The notes beneath the pieces are model-generated. The model was given only the letters and a program-made list of their open reading frames with translations. It made no database searches and was not told where the DNA came from. From assembly GCA_031213475.1 (NCBI GenBank), contig JARUPZ010000002.1, positions 3,596,001 through 3,660,000 on the forward strand: a stretch of 64,000 nt of DNA, written 5' to 3'. The translations under genes and the position numbers were made by a program. Each line of letters starts with the position of its first letter. The first letter of the stretch is position 1. This document shows, one piece after another, positions 34,749 through 45,399 of this stretch. Origin of the DNA: Nereocystis luetkeana. Its lineage: Eukaryota; Sar; Phaeophyceae; Laminariales; Laminariaceae.

Positions 34749-35628
34749 GAATGTGCGAACTGACCCCCCCAGAGAGCATTGGAACGAGCCAAATGGAACA
34801 TTATTTGCCGCATGAATTGGTGTTGATTGGTTGAGGGAAACGAATAGATTCAGTGCAGCCCGAGAAAAACAGTGTATCTACTAAGGGTGTGTCTTAACCC
34901 TCCCAGAGAGCATGGGAACGAGCGGAACGGAACGAGGCTGCTCGTGGTCATTCGTTCCGTTCCTACCTAAAAAAAGGTGTTTGGGTCCACGCAGAATCCT
35001 GGGCCTCGCCAGCCGAATCGGCACGAACGGTATCTTTTGCACATGCCACGACCAATTGGTATCCACATAATCTTCGGTGGTGTCCATCTACATCAAATAA
35101 TATGCTATTTGTTCCCGTTCGGTCGGGCCGTTCGGTCCTCCAAAACAAGAAAAAGGGGTGCAACACTTCTTCTTCCTCTTCCTAGATATACTGTTTTTCT
35201 CGGGCTGCACTGAATCTATTCGTTTCCCACAAACAATCAACACCAATTCATGCGGCAAATAATATTCCATTCGGCTCGTTCCAATGCTCTCTGGCGGGGG
35301 TTAAGACACACCCTAATATAAAGAGGAAGAAGAAGTAGTGTTGCACCCCTTTTTCTTGTTTGGGAGGACCGAACGGCCCGACCGAACGAAAACAAATAGC
35401 AGATTATTTGATGTAGATGGACACCACCGAAGATGGATGTGGACACCAATTTGCCGTGGCATGTGCAAAAGATGCCGTTCGTGCCGATTCGGCTGGCGAG
35501 GCCCAGGATTCTGCATGGACCCAAACACGTTATTTTACCTGTTAGGTAGGAACGGAACGAATGACCACGAACAGCCTCGTTCCGTTCCGCTCGTTCCCAT
35601 GCTCTTTGGTGGGAGTTGAGATACGCCC
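34749..35628 (-). mobile_element. Harbinger-type MITE family G, outer copy, split
   Basis: This MITE of about 440 bp is split by an insertion of another copy. The left piece is 34749-34881 and the right piece 35317-35628; joined, they match the copy at 44674 in reverse orientation. The right end reads GGGAGTTGAGATACGCCC; the left end is degenerate. It abuts the truncated LINE. Confidence 0.8.
34885..35313 (+). mobile_element. Harbinger-type MITE family G, inner copy
   Basis: This 429 bp element has ends GGGTGTGTCTTAACCC and GGGTTAAGACACACCC, flanked by an exact 3 bp duplication TAA (34882-34884 and 35314-35316). TAA duplication and GGG..CCC ends fit PIF/Harbinger (Tourist-like) MITEs. It inserted into the opposite-orientation copy of its own family. 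Confidence 0.9.
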
Positions 35629-35892
35629 TGACTGTTTAAATATTTTGAATACATGAGGTGCTATGAGTACGTGTCTCACATCAACCTCATTCGTGATCCG
35701 CGCCGTTTGACACCCTCGGCTTGACGGCTTTACGCTTGTTATCGGAGTAGGTTTAGCAATCTGGGAGAAGGGATTTTTAGGGGTGTTTTCGACTTGGAAA
35801 TTGCGCGGTCTGCACTTTGGAATCATCGCCCGAAGTTGAGAAAATTCCATGTTCATGGCCAATTTTGTCTCGTTTTGGCTGCGGTTTGGGGT

Positions 35893-35938
35893 CAGGGATA
35901 GGGTTAGGGTTAGGGGTTGGGTTGGGTCTTCGCCCGTA
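35893..35938 (+). repeat. Short TTAGGG-like run
   Basis: The run reads GGGATAGGGTTAGGGTTAGG and then GGTTGGGTTGGG. It is a degenerate telomere-type hexamer tract within unrecognised sequence, and could be interstitial telomeric DNA. Confidence 0.6.
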
Positions 35939-36480
35939 CCTTGATCCCAACAGGAACCAAAATACCTAAACAGCCTTCCAACCCAAAAAGCCATTCTCCC
36001 AGATTGCAATGGGACCTCTGTTATCTTCGGGAGCACATATTTTCATCAGCTTGGAAAACAATGTGTACCTCTACGCCCGTAATGTCCGCATTTTTTATGT
36101 ATGTGCGCTGTTCATATTAATAGTAAGCCGTTCTTTCTACCGTCGACATCCGACATCTGCAACCTCGGGTATTCTTTACTCTTCATACCTGGTACTGGTA
36201 TATTTTTTTCCGCTTCAGGATTAGAGTGCTGTGTCCAGTTTTCGCCTGAACCAATGATTCCCGAACAAAATCCGAGATTCCTGGACTACGATACGACCGA
36301 ATTTGTTTAGGTAGATTAATTTAACTTTGGTCACCAGGTGATCGTAGATCGTATAAATACCAAAAAAAATGCGTGAAAAAGAAGCTGTGAGATCGAAAGC
36401 TCAAGTTTCCTTAAAATGATTAATAGTTATATACGATACAGAATTGGTGTGATAATTCGATCGCGCGCTCTGCACTGAAA

Positions 36481-36840
36481 GTCGTAGGTTTTCAGAGTTT
36501 TCGACTATTAATACGAGTATACTATAGCATTAATACGACAGGTTTGAAAGCAGCGAAATCGATGCCTACCAAGTATGGTGCCACAGTTAAAAATACCAGG
36601 TGTTTCAGCATATGTGTGTATGTATTTTTTGTTTTTTTTGCTCATCCCATTCGTTATCTTCGCACATCTTCTTCTCTCTCTCCTTCCAACTCGTAACTCA
36701 GATCCGGGGTCACATAGCAGGCTCTTCTCCCCCCTTCCCGCTACGGTACGTGCCTTCATTTTTGTCGCGAGAAGATTTCAGCCTTTTCTTCCCTCGTCAA
36801 CTCGCATCGAATTGTGCCTACCAAGGCGGCAAGGCGCTCT
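36481..36840. repeat. Inverted duplication, left arm
   Basis: About 360 bp match 37217-37572 in reverse orientation. The arm includes both SINE body (36622-36840) and non-SINE flank (36481-36614: TTTTCAGAGTTTTCGACTAT, CATTAATACGACAGG). Because flanking DNA is copied too, this is a segmental inverted duplication rather than two SINE insertions. Confidence 0.8.
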
Positions 36841-36968
36841 CAACAATTGAATCCTTTTTTATTTTTATTTTTGCAAATAAAGTCAAATGTCCGACCCACC
36901 TGGGGCTCGAACCCAGGACTCAAACACAAGTAGAATTCGAGGTTAACCACTTGAACCACCGTGGCGAC
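36622..36968 (-). mobile_element. tRNA-headed SINE, full copy
   Basis: Read on the minus strand, the head starts GTCGCCACGGTGGTTCAAGT with A box TGGTTCAAGTGG and B box GGTTCGAGCCC inside a T-arm CTGGG-TTCGAGC-CCCAG. A unique body of about 250 bp follows (GAAGGCACGTACCGTAGCGG, GTGACCCCGGATCTGAGTTA), then an A-rich tail. It would be transcribed by RNA polymerase III and mobilised by a LINE. Confidence 0.8.
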
Positions 36969-36984
36969 CAGGTATGTATACATC

Positions 36985-37214
36985 GTTTCACTATTTCATA
37001 GATTGCGTATGTCGTGCCTGTCGTATCTAGTATGATGACATGGCTTTGCATTGCCCACTGCAGTTCACACTGCACACGTGGCAACGTAGTATTTCTGTGG
37101 CGTAGCTTTGTGACCACAGAACTTGTATCTCTTCTAGGATTGAAGAATCGGCACGGACACTGGTTGTGCTGGATGTCGACGGGTAGAAAGAACGGTTTAA
37201 TGTGAAGAACACAC
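36985..37214 (-). repeat. Dispersed repeat E copy
   Basis: On the minus strand it reads GTGTTCTTCACATTAAACCG, TCGACATCCAGCACAACCAG, and on to GAAATAGTGAAACG. It fills the spacer between the two arms of the inverted duplication. Confidence 0.8.
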
Positions 37215-37216
37215 AC

Positions 37217-37572
37217 ACACATCGTGGGTAGGCACAATTCGATGCGAGTCGACGAGGGAAGAAAAGGCTGAAATCTTCTCGCGATAAAAAATGAAGGCAC
37301 GTACCGTAGCGGGAAGGGGGTAGAAGAGCCTGCTATGTGACCCCGGATCTGAGTTACGAGTTGGAAGGAGAGAGAGAAGAAGATGTGCGAAGATAATAAA
37401 TGGGATGAGCAAAAAAAACAAAAAAACACACACACATATACTGAAACACCTGGTATTTTTAACTGTGGCACCATACTTGGTAGGTATCGATTTCGCTGCT
37501 TTCAAACCTGTCGTATTAATGCTAGTACTCGGATTAATAGTCGAAAACTCTGAAAACCTACGACATTCAGAG
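37217..37572. repeat. Inverted duplication, right arm (SINE body plus flank)
   Basis: The SINE body begins abruptly at GTGGGTAGGCACAATTCG, without its tRNA head, and continues into the same flank as the left arm (CACCATACTTGGTAGGTATC, GAAAACCTACGAC). An extra SINE tail fragment (37578-37629, ending in a long A run) follows immediately. Confidence 0.8.
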
Positions 37573-37880
37573 AGAGAGAGGTGTGCGAAGATAATGAATG
37601 GGATAAGGAAAAAAAAAAAAAAAAAAAAACATCTCTATGTATGATGGAAGGTGTACACAAAACTATACACCCGCGGTATACACCTCGTACTCGTATTCGT
37701 TCACCAGCCGGACAGAAAAAACGTCGTGTGCCATTTCATCGTTCAACCACCAACCCCCGAGTCATATTCATATTTCAGGCTGGAGGGTTTTCAGTTTCCA
37801 GTTGCGGCACGCCGTACAAAAGTACCTACGCTACGTACTAATCCCGGATCTTGTTACAGCAGCAGCAGCTACTAAAGCTT

Positions 37881-37962
37881 TCTTTTAGAACCGCAGCCCC
37901 GTTTTAGGGACAAACCACTCAAACTTGAAGTAGTTTGTCCCCAAAATGGGACTGCGGATCTC
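37881..37962. mobile_element. PiggyBac-type MITE family B, decayed
   Basis: The arms TTTTAGAACCGCAGCCCCG and CAAAATGGGACTGCGGATCT are recognisable. Both TTAA borders are lost. Confidence 0.7.
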
Positions 37963-38057
37963 GAGTCAAGGAGTCCGTCCTCACAACAAGAAAGAAGGTG
38001 TTACGTACGGCCCTAGGAAAATCCGGAAAACGATGAAAAAAATACCAGGTACCAGGT

Positions 38058-38262
38058 GTGTGTGTTCTTCACATTAAACCGTTCTTTCTACCCGTCGACA
38101 TCCAGCACAACCAGTGTCCGTGCCGATTCTTCAATCCTAGAAGAGATAGATGTTCTGTGGTCACAAAGCTACGCCACAGAGATACTACGATGCCACGTGT
38201 GCAGTATGTATGCATCGCAGTGGGCAATGCAAAGCCATGTCATCATACTAGATACGACATGC
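38058..38262 (+). repeat. Dispersed repeat E copy
   Basis: The full unit runs from GTTCTTCACATTAAACCG to CATCATACTAGATACGACA. It is preceded by TACCAGGTACCAGGTG (from 38043) and fused at its end to headless SINE body. Confidence 0.8.
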
Positions 38263-38478
38263 AGCGTGGGTAGGCACAATTCGATGCAAGTCGACGAGGG
38301 AAGAACAGGCTGAAATCTTCTCGCGATAAAAATGAAGGCACGTACCGTAGCGGGAAGGGGTTAGAAGAGCCTGCTATGTGACCCCGGATCTGAGTTACGA
38401 GTTGGAAGGAGAGAGAGTAGAAGATGTGCGAAGATAATAAATGGGATGAGCAAAATAAAAAAAAATAAAAAAAAATAA
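38263..38478 (+). mobile_element. SINE body without head
   Basis: It starts at CAGCGTGGGTAGGCACAATT and ends in the tail GATAATAAATGGGATGAG plus A-rich sequence. The start point is the same as at 37217, although the upstream flank differs. The tRNA head is missing. Confidence 0.75.
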
Positions 38479-38959
38479 AAACGACAGGCACGACATACAC
38501 AATCTATGAAATAGTGAAACGAAAAGAAACAATCAAAAGAGAAAACGAAAACAAAGTAGACAAATCAACAGAGAGAGAGAAAAAAAAAAAAAAATGGCTG
38601 GAAAAAGCACGTTCTCGTAAATGATTTCAATATGTAAACTGATGTAACATGGGTATCCACTCAACTATTAATACATATTCTCAACCTACAGCATAGAGTT
38701 GCCATCGTTCCCACAACTATAAAAGTACTCGTGGCTACTGACTCGTACAGTGTAGCGGTCACGGTCTGGATTGCAGCCTGCACCATACGAAATACCAGGC
38801 GATCATGGAACACACAGAGGAACACGCCTGCCATCTAGGGTGCTGTCAGAGTGACGGCTCGCGGGAATGCAGTGAAGAACGAGCCATCGAACCAAAAACC
38901 ATACGAAAACCAACGATCGCGATGTCTTCCCAGACTGTCTGACGAAAGGTGCAGCACAG

Positions 38960-39300
38960 CTATGGTATCTGTGTGTGAGTTCTTCACATTAAACCGTTCT
39001 TTCTACCCGTCGATATCCAGCACAACCAGTGTCCGTGCCGATTCTTCAATCGTAGAAGAGATACAAGTTCTGTGGTCACAAAGCTACGCCACAGAGATAA
39101 TACGTAGCCGCATACCAGGTACCAGGTATGCAGTAAGCACTGCGGTGGGCGATGCAATGCCATGTCATCATACAGGCACGACATACACAATCTATGAAAT
39201 AGGGAAACGAAAAGAAACAATCAAAGAGAAAACAGAAACAAAGCAGACAGATCGAAAGAGAGAAATGAAAAGAGAGAAAAAAAATGAAAGCAAAAACTAG
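38960..39300 (+). repeat. Dispersed repeat E copy
   Basis: The unit is in forward orientation with an A/G-rich end (GAAACGAAAAGAAACAATCA). TACCAGGTACCAGGTA at 39113-39128 interrupts the stretch that in other copies reads from ATACTACG into the GCCACGTG region, so the tandem 9-mer arose inside this copy. Confidence 0.8.
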
Positions 39301-39409
39301 GAGAAACAATCTGTCGTATCTACAGAAATTATCAGTAGTAGCTACCTGATTACAGATATCGCGAGGTATCGCTAAACGTACATGTCTGTGTTTTCACGTT
39401 CGTTGAGCC

Positions 39410-39499
39410 TTAACCCTTTTAGAACCGCAGTCCCGTTTTGGGGACAAACCAGTCAAATTTCAAGTAGTATGTCCCCAAAACGGGACTGCGGTGCTAAAA
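39410..39499. mobile_element. PiggyBac-type MITE family B copy
   Basis: TTAA at the left is followed by CCCTTTTAGAACCGCAGTCC. The right arm CGGGACTGCGGTGCTAAAAC lacks its TTAA. It abuts a repeat E copy. Confidence 0.8.
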
Positions 39500-39598
39500 C
39501 GTTGTTTTTACCCCTCGACATCCAGCACAATAATAACCTGTGTCCGTGCCGATTCTTCAATCCTAGAAGAGGTACCGGTGCAAGTTATTACGTGGTCA

Positions 39599-39696
39599 TT
39601 AACCCTTTTAGGACCGCAGTCCCGTTTTGGGGACAAAGTACTTGGAATTTGAATGGTTTGTCCCCAAAACCGGGACTGCCGTTCTAAAGGGGTTAA
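39599..39696. mobile_element. PiggyBac-type MITE family B, first of tandem pair
   Basis: This 98 bp palindrome is bounded by TTAA, with arms CCCTTTTAGGACCGCAGTCC. Its right TTAA (39693-39696) is also the left border of the next copy. Confidence 0.9.
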
Positions 39697-39795
39697 CCCC
39701 TTTATTAGAACCGCAAGAGCCCCGTTGTGGGGACAAACCGCTCAAACTTCGGGTAGTTTGCCCCCAAAACGGGACTGCAGTCCTTGAAGGGTTAA
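39693..39795. mobile_element. PiggyBac-type MITE family B, second of tandem pair
   Basis: This copy shares TTAA with the first. The arms are more diverged (TTTATTAGAACCGCAAGAGC), which suggests it is not a simple local duplicate. It ends GGGTTAA at 39795. Confidence 0.85.
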
Positions 39796-39895
39796 ACCAC
39801 GCCAGAGATACTCGTACTACTGCCGCCGTGCGTTGTTGTGAGCAGAGGAGACAACAGAATCAATGTCGTATCATGATGCTTGATACGACATGCAT

Positions 39896-42180
39896 TAAAT
39901 ACACGTTCTATGAAAGAGAGAAAGACCGGAGTACGTGTATACGCGTACTCGTTTCAGACTCGCATCATCGGCGTATCGCGAATAAGAATCAATGATGTTC
40001 CTGCACATGAAGGATGTTGCTTGTTGAAAGTTCGACGTTTCATAGAGTTAAACGAACGTCGTTGGGTAGAAAAGCGTTCAGAAAAATGCGAGAACTACTG
40101 CATAGTTGGATACGTTCTTTGGATGCAGCTCGTACCAGGTTACTCGTACATTAATATGAATAGTACTTACTGTACCAGTACGCACCTGGTGTAAACATTG
40201 CGGACTCGTGTCACTTTAAATAATTCAAACATTCAAATATTTCATGGAACATACACAAGCATAGAGCGCGTTTGTTCGAAGCTTCACTGCCACGTCGAAG
40301 ACTCGACTCAGAAAAAAGTACCAGTAGGACGCCGTACCGTTAGATTTGAAGAGCTCTCACGAGAAAATGAGTTTTCGATATCGCAAATAAAAACTTAGCG
40401 GTGTCTACTGCCCGACAGGCGACTTCAAAGGCAACGCGTGGAGAATGCAACGGGCGGATGAATGAGGGGGCAACTGCGGCGTCCCAATTTCCGATCCTCG
40501 GCGCCTGAGTACACCCCCCTCCCCGCTCGTGCAAAGTATATACAGTAGCCACAAGACGTAGACGTGCACGGTTCCGTCCCTTCCTCGTGCTCTAGTCGTG
40601 TGTACCAGGTACCAGGTATCAAATACGCACACGGGGATGTACATGCATGCCTGGTGCTAAAGACAGTTTCAAATATAAAGTAAAAAGCATTCAATACTGA
40701 CAGAGTAGCACACCAGCAGTAGTAGTAGTGGTATTGCCTGATGTGCCAGGTGTTTTTGCTTGCAAGCGCAGTCTGTGGCCAGCCAACAAAGGTACGCGGT
40801 CAATCAAGTGCGTACGGTAGCAATCCCCCACAGGCAGCGGAACTTCGAGTACCAAAGCAAACACGTTGACTACCAGGTAAAGATGCAGCACAAGAACAGC
40901 TGCATGAAAAAGGCCGTAGAGCAGAACACGTTCCAGGCATCGAGAGCACAAAAGCACCGAGAGTAATTTGCTGCCGATTGGAGAGCTCTGGGGCAAAGTG
41001 ATTGATATTAAGCCAGAGTTATTACAGTACTAAAGGGCCACCACAAGTAGAGCAAGCCCAAAGAGGAGTGGTGTTGTTGCAGTGGGAGGCGCCAACAAAA
41101 ACTCCTCAAGATTTGCCGCTGTAATATAAGCGCGAGGGCATTTTGGAGCACCCGATTGACCTCCCGGACTCCCACGCACTGATACGCCCATCAGCATCAC
41201 GTGTGCTCCCCCATGTAAATTTATGTACGGTATCTAAAACGATCGACGGCAAGACTTGGATTTGCTTTGAGCGGCGTGTCCGCATCTTATTCTCCTTGCC
41301 TTGCGAAAGCTGAAAGAAAAGAAAAAAAAAATGTGCAAGCCCGACCTACTCGTTTGGCGTCGGAGGCTATAGGACAGGAAACGTACAGGGCAGACAGCAA
41401 TTAATTGGTTCCTTTACGGCGGATATAGACCTCCGTGCTGCTCTCATCGCTCCAGCACTAGTGTATTCCCTCACCCTGCCACAATACCGTTAGCAGGCGA
41501 TCTACTGAACTTAGGTATCCTGGTGTATCTGGGTGCTGTTGTCCTTCTCACATTACCTCATCGCCACAACACCACGCTGATCACGCGACTCAACCTTTCG
41601 ATGCAGCTGAAAGAGCAAGCAAGATTTGTCACCAAGAAACTCACCGTCACAGTCTTGGGGTCAAGCATCTGAAGTTGCAGATCTCCCGACATTGTCAACC
41701 CGGCGAGCACGACGCAGACAGAGTGCGGGGTGGTAGTGTTTTTTTTTTTGTTGGGCTTCCAGAAAGCGTAGCTCGAGTTCTGCCACGACTGCCTGCGACT
41801 GCCGGTGTTGTGAGTGGGATGTCCACAGAAATACGCGAGAAAGGTCAGACCACCACACAACACACCAGTAACCAGCAATAGCAGTGACAGAAAGAGAGGA
41901 CACGAACCACGACCAAAAACCGGGTTGACCAAAACAGAATCCGGATGTCCGGGTTTAACGTTACCACAGTACTCCGTAGACAGCTACTCGTACACAGAGT
42001 ATACGACTGATGTACAAGAACGACAGAACAACCAGGGGAAAAGCGGGGGAGTTCATCCTGAGAATGATGTGACATCTGACATCTGACCATCTATTAACAA
42101 TAGGATAGAATGGCGCGTAAAGTTGACATAATAATACGTAAATACGCGTTGTCCAAAACACAATAGAGACAAGTACGTAC

Positions 42181-42182
<2 letters not shown>
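39896..42182. other. Intergenic, nothing firm
   Basis: Open frames (for example minus 40691-40996 and minus 41558-41932, the latter with a hydrophobic N-terminal stretch LFLSLLLLVTGVLCGG) have no recognisable family. Tandem TACCAGGTACCAGGTA lies at 40603-40618 and a single site at 40871. A run of T near 41738 breaks otherwise ordinary sequence. Confidence 0.35.

Positions 42183-42261
<79 letters not shown>
42183..42261. repeat. Homopolymer of 79 T
   Basis: This is an uninterrupted T run. As a poly(A) tail on the minus strand it would end a retroposed copy lying to the right (repeat H and E sequence). A run this long and pure may alternatively be an assembly or sequencing artefact. Confidence 0.8.
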
Positions 42262-42289
42262 CTTTCTTGCGCTGACTCTCCGTGATTTT

Positions 42290-42560
42290 CATTTCATTTT
42301 TTCTCTTCCTCTTCCTTTTCTGATTGATAAGCCGTACTCAAGGAGCCGTGTGGCGTGGTTGGAAGACGAACCTGCTCTGCTCGGCTCGTATTGTCTGACG
42401 CCAAGGGGCTGGGCATAGTTGACGAACGCAGGGCGGAGACGGCAGTCTGGGTAGCAAGGTACCAGGCGGATTAGCAGGGAGAACCTGGCTATACTACTCG
42501 TACCACAAGCTGCTGCCGCCACCTAGAAGGTGCTTTGGGCTTTGGTCTGCCTGTTATTTC
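42290..42560 (+). repeat. Dispersed repeat H copy
   Basis: This copy contains GGAAGACGAACCTGCTCTGC, GGCGGAGACGGCAGTCTGGG and TCGTACCACAAGCTGCTGCC. It is the best-preserved copy, followed by T-rich sequence and then repeat E. Confidence 0.7.
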
Positions 42561-42689
42561 CCCTTTGTTATTTTTCCTTGTTACTTTCTCCTTGGTTCTT
42601 TGTCTTACTCTGTTCACAAGCAGTGGTGTCTTTTGTTATTTCTTCTTTTTTCCAGCTCGTTCTTTTTCAAGTGTAGGCCACCTCGCCTG

Positions 42690-43045
42690 CGGGGGGGGGG
42701 GCACGACAGATTGTTTCTCTTAGATTTTGCTTTCATTTTTCTTCTTTTTCTTTTTCGACTTGTCTACCTTGTTTTTGTTTTCTCTTTGATTGTTTCTTTT
42801 CGTTTCACTATTTCATAGATTGCGTATGTCGTGCCTGTCGTATCTAGTATGATGACATGGCTTTGCATTGCCCACTGCAGTTCACACTGCACACGTGGCA
42901 ACGTAGTATCTCTGTGGCGTAGCTTTGTGACCACAGAACTTGTATCTCTTCTAGGATGGAAGAATCGGCACGGACACTGGTTGTGCTGGATGTCGACGGG
43001 TAGAAAGAACGGTTTAATGTGAAGAACACACACACACACACACGA
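42690..43045 (-). repeat. Dispersed repeat E copy
   Basis: This is a full unit in reverse orientation, with the A/G-rich end (as T/C on the plus strand at 42690-42815) and a CA-repeat at its other edge (43027-43042). Confidence 0.8.
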
Positions 43046-43775
43046 CGAAAGTATATTGAACAAAACCTAAATACACACAACTATTAATGCTCGTAGTGTC
43101 GTACGTGCGATAAATCCGTTTTTTTTGTGCGAAACTAATTATGAAAATAACGAAGCACAGATCCTCGCAAAATACAGTTCATACTTCGACAATGACACGT
43201 GTATCTCGGAGAAAAAACAAAAGCGTATACTGGCATATTTAAATTATTATTTCTCTTGCCATCCGACAATGTGCAGCACATGATCTTCATCGTATTCGCC
43301 ACAACGCAGTCAGAGGTCACAGGGCAGGCTCGAATATCTCAGGAGAAGAAATATTGCCTCCAGGGAGAGAAAAAACTATCAGTACTAAAAAATAAAAAAC
43401 GGACATGCGTAAAACACACATACTGCTGCTGTGAGACAGCCTGCTTTGCAGTGGATGAAAAAAATCGTATCTGGTACCTGGTATGTACCACGCGCAAACA
43501 AAAAAAAGCGAGATGAGCATACGTACGTATCGCATGCGTATCGCGTACACACGTGCGATACGCTGTCGTACGAGTCGCAACCGAAACCGAGAATACTGTT
43601 CACGCCCCGGGAAAAAAAAAAAAAAAAAAACGGAATCAAAAACAGATCCACGTCGAAATTCAAATCGAAATCGAACATCCAATATGGCAAAATTCTGAAG
43701 GGCTATCAGAACCGGGTTTTTTTTGTTTGCCGAAAATCCGAGATTAACTCGACGGGACTGTCAAAAACACAAGTA

Positions 43776-43880
43776 TTACGGGGGACCATAGTTAACGGAA
43801 CCTATGGTATACATAAAAACCCATATATTTAACCATTTTTACTAACAATATTTGGTGCTATTAACTATGGCCCCCCGTAA
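43776..43880. mobile_element. Mariner-type MITE family A copy
   Basis: TA flanks TTACGGGGGACCATAGTT and the complementary right end ACTATGGCCCCCCGTAA. The element is 105 bp, with the typical ACAATATTTGG arm. Confidence 0.9.
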
Positions 43881-44092
43881 TATTTATCGTAGACTCTTCA
43901 GGAGGCCCCTCTAGTTTTCCGAGAGCTTTTTCGGGCAGTTTTCCGTTTTCTCCAGAGTCGTATAGTTGGACTCTTCGTCCATGTTTCCAATTCTGCGGAC
44001 ATCATGTGAGTTGTTTTCATCAAACCTCTTTAAAGATCCATTATATGTGGCCCCAGTTCTGGCAAACAGCCTTATTTTTTATCCTCCAGCCG

Positions 44093-44472
44093 GTCGCCCC
44101 GGTGGTTCAAGTGGTTAACCTCGAATTCTACTTGTTTGAGTCCTGGGTTCGAGCCCCAGGAGGGTCGGACTTTGACTTTATTTGCAAAAATAAAAAAAGG
44201 GATTCAATTGTTGAGAGCGCCTTGCAGCGTGGGTAGGCACAATTCGATGCGAGTCGACGAGGGAAGAAAAGGCTGAAATCTTCTCGCGATAAAAAATGAA
44301 GGCACGTACCGTAGCGGGAAGGGGGGAGAAGAGCCTGCTATGTGAAGAGCCTGCTATGTGACCCCGGATCTGAGTTACGAGTTGGAAGGAGAGAGAGAAG
44401 AAGATGTGCGAAGATAATAAATGGGATGAAAAAAAAAAAAAAAAAACAAACAAAAAAAAAAAAAAAAAAAAA
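44093..44472 (+). mobile_element. tRNA-headed SINE, full copy
   Basis: The head has A box TGGTTCAAGTGG and B box GGTTCGAGCCC in a pairable T-arm. The body matches the copy at 36622-36968, with a short duplicated GAAGAGCCTGCTATGTGA near 44325-44360, and ends in a tail of A runs broken by CAAAC. Confidence 0.85.
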
Positions 44473-44673
44473 GAGAGAAGTGATTGGCTGCTCTTCAAAA
44501 AAACAAACTACAGGTATCAATACTTCTGTACAGGAGTCTCGAGGAACGAAAAATTGTTCCTGAAAGCTTTCGAAAAACTCCGAGGAGCATTCTGAGGAGT
44601 CTACCAGTGTTTTTGGCTGTCCCGCTGAGTAAAACACGTACGTTCGGGCTGAAAACCAAGTTCTGAGAGCTCA

Positions 44674-45107
44674 GGGTGTGTCTTAACTCCCACCAAAGAG
44701 CATGTGGAACGGAACGAGGCTCTTCGTGGTCATTCGTCCCGTTCCTACCTAAAAAAACGTGTTTGGGTCCATGCAGAATCCTGGGGCTCGCCAGCCGAAT
44801 CGACACGAACGGTATCCTCTGCACATGCCAAAGCAAATTGGTGTCCGCATCCATCTTCGGTGGTGTCCATCTACATCAAATAATCTGCTATTTGTTCGCG
44901 TTCGGTCGGGTCGTTCGGTCCTCCCAAACAAGAAAAAGGGTGCAACACCACTACTTCTTCTTCCTCTTCCTAGATATACTGTTTTTTCTCGGGCTGCACT
45001 GAATCTATTCGTTTCCCACAACCAATCAACACCAATTAATTCATGCGGCAAAGAAATATTCCATTCGGTTCGTTCCAATGCTCTCTGGGGGGGGTTAAGA
45101 CACACCC
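44674..45107 (+). mobile_element. Harbinger-type MITE family G copy
   Basis: This 434 bp element has ends GGGTGTGTCTTAACTCCC and GGGTTAAGACACACCC. Flanks TCA and TTT do not match, so the target duplication has decayed. Internally it is close to the copy at 34885. Confidence 0.85.
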
Positions 45108-45399
45108 TTTTCCCATATAGTTGGTCGGAAAGGGAAGACATAAACATGGAATAATAACAAAGGAACAAGAAAACAGGAATGGAAAACAAACAAGAGCATA
45201 AACAAGGAGGCATGCAGGCTCACAAGCACAGCGGAGGGGGGGGTAACACCGAGGCTAAAAATATCAAGCACGCGACCAAGAAATAAATGCGTTTTTTTAA
45301 AAGTTGCTCGCCTGAACGAAGAGACTTCTAGCGAGAAACGACCAGGAGGATTCTAGAAAGCACCTGCAGAGAACGGTGAGATTGGAAGGGATAAAAACG

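Larger units (their letters stand above)
39500..39895 (+). repeat. Dispersed repeat E copy, split by two MITEs
   Basis: The left part (CCCCTCGACATCCAGCACAA to TTACGTGGTCA) and the right part (ACCACGCCAGAGATACTCG to GATACGACATGC) together follow the family order. Two piggyBac-type MITEs lie between them. Confidence 0.7.

Noticed and set aside
42053-42292. Poly-lysine open frame
   Set aside because: It is the 79-T run read on the minus strand.
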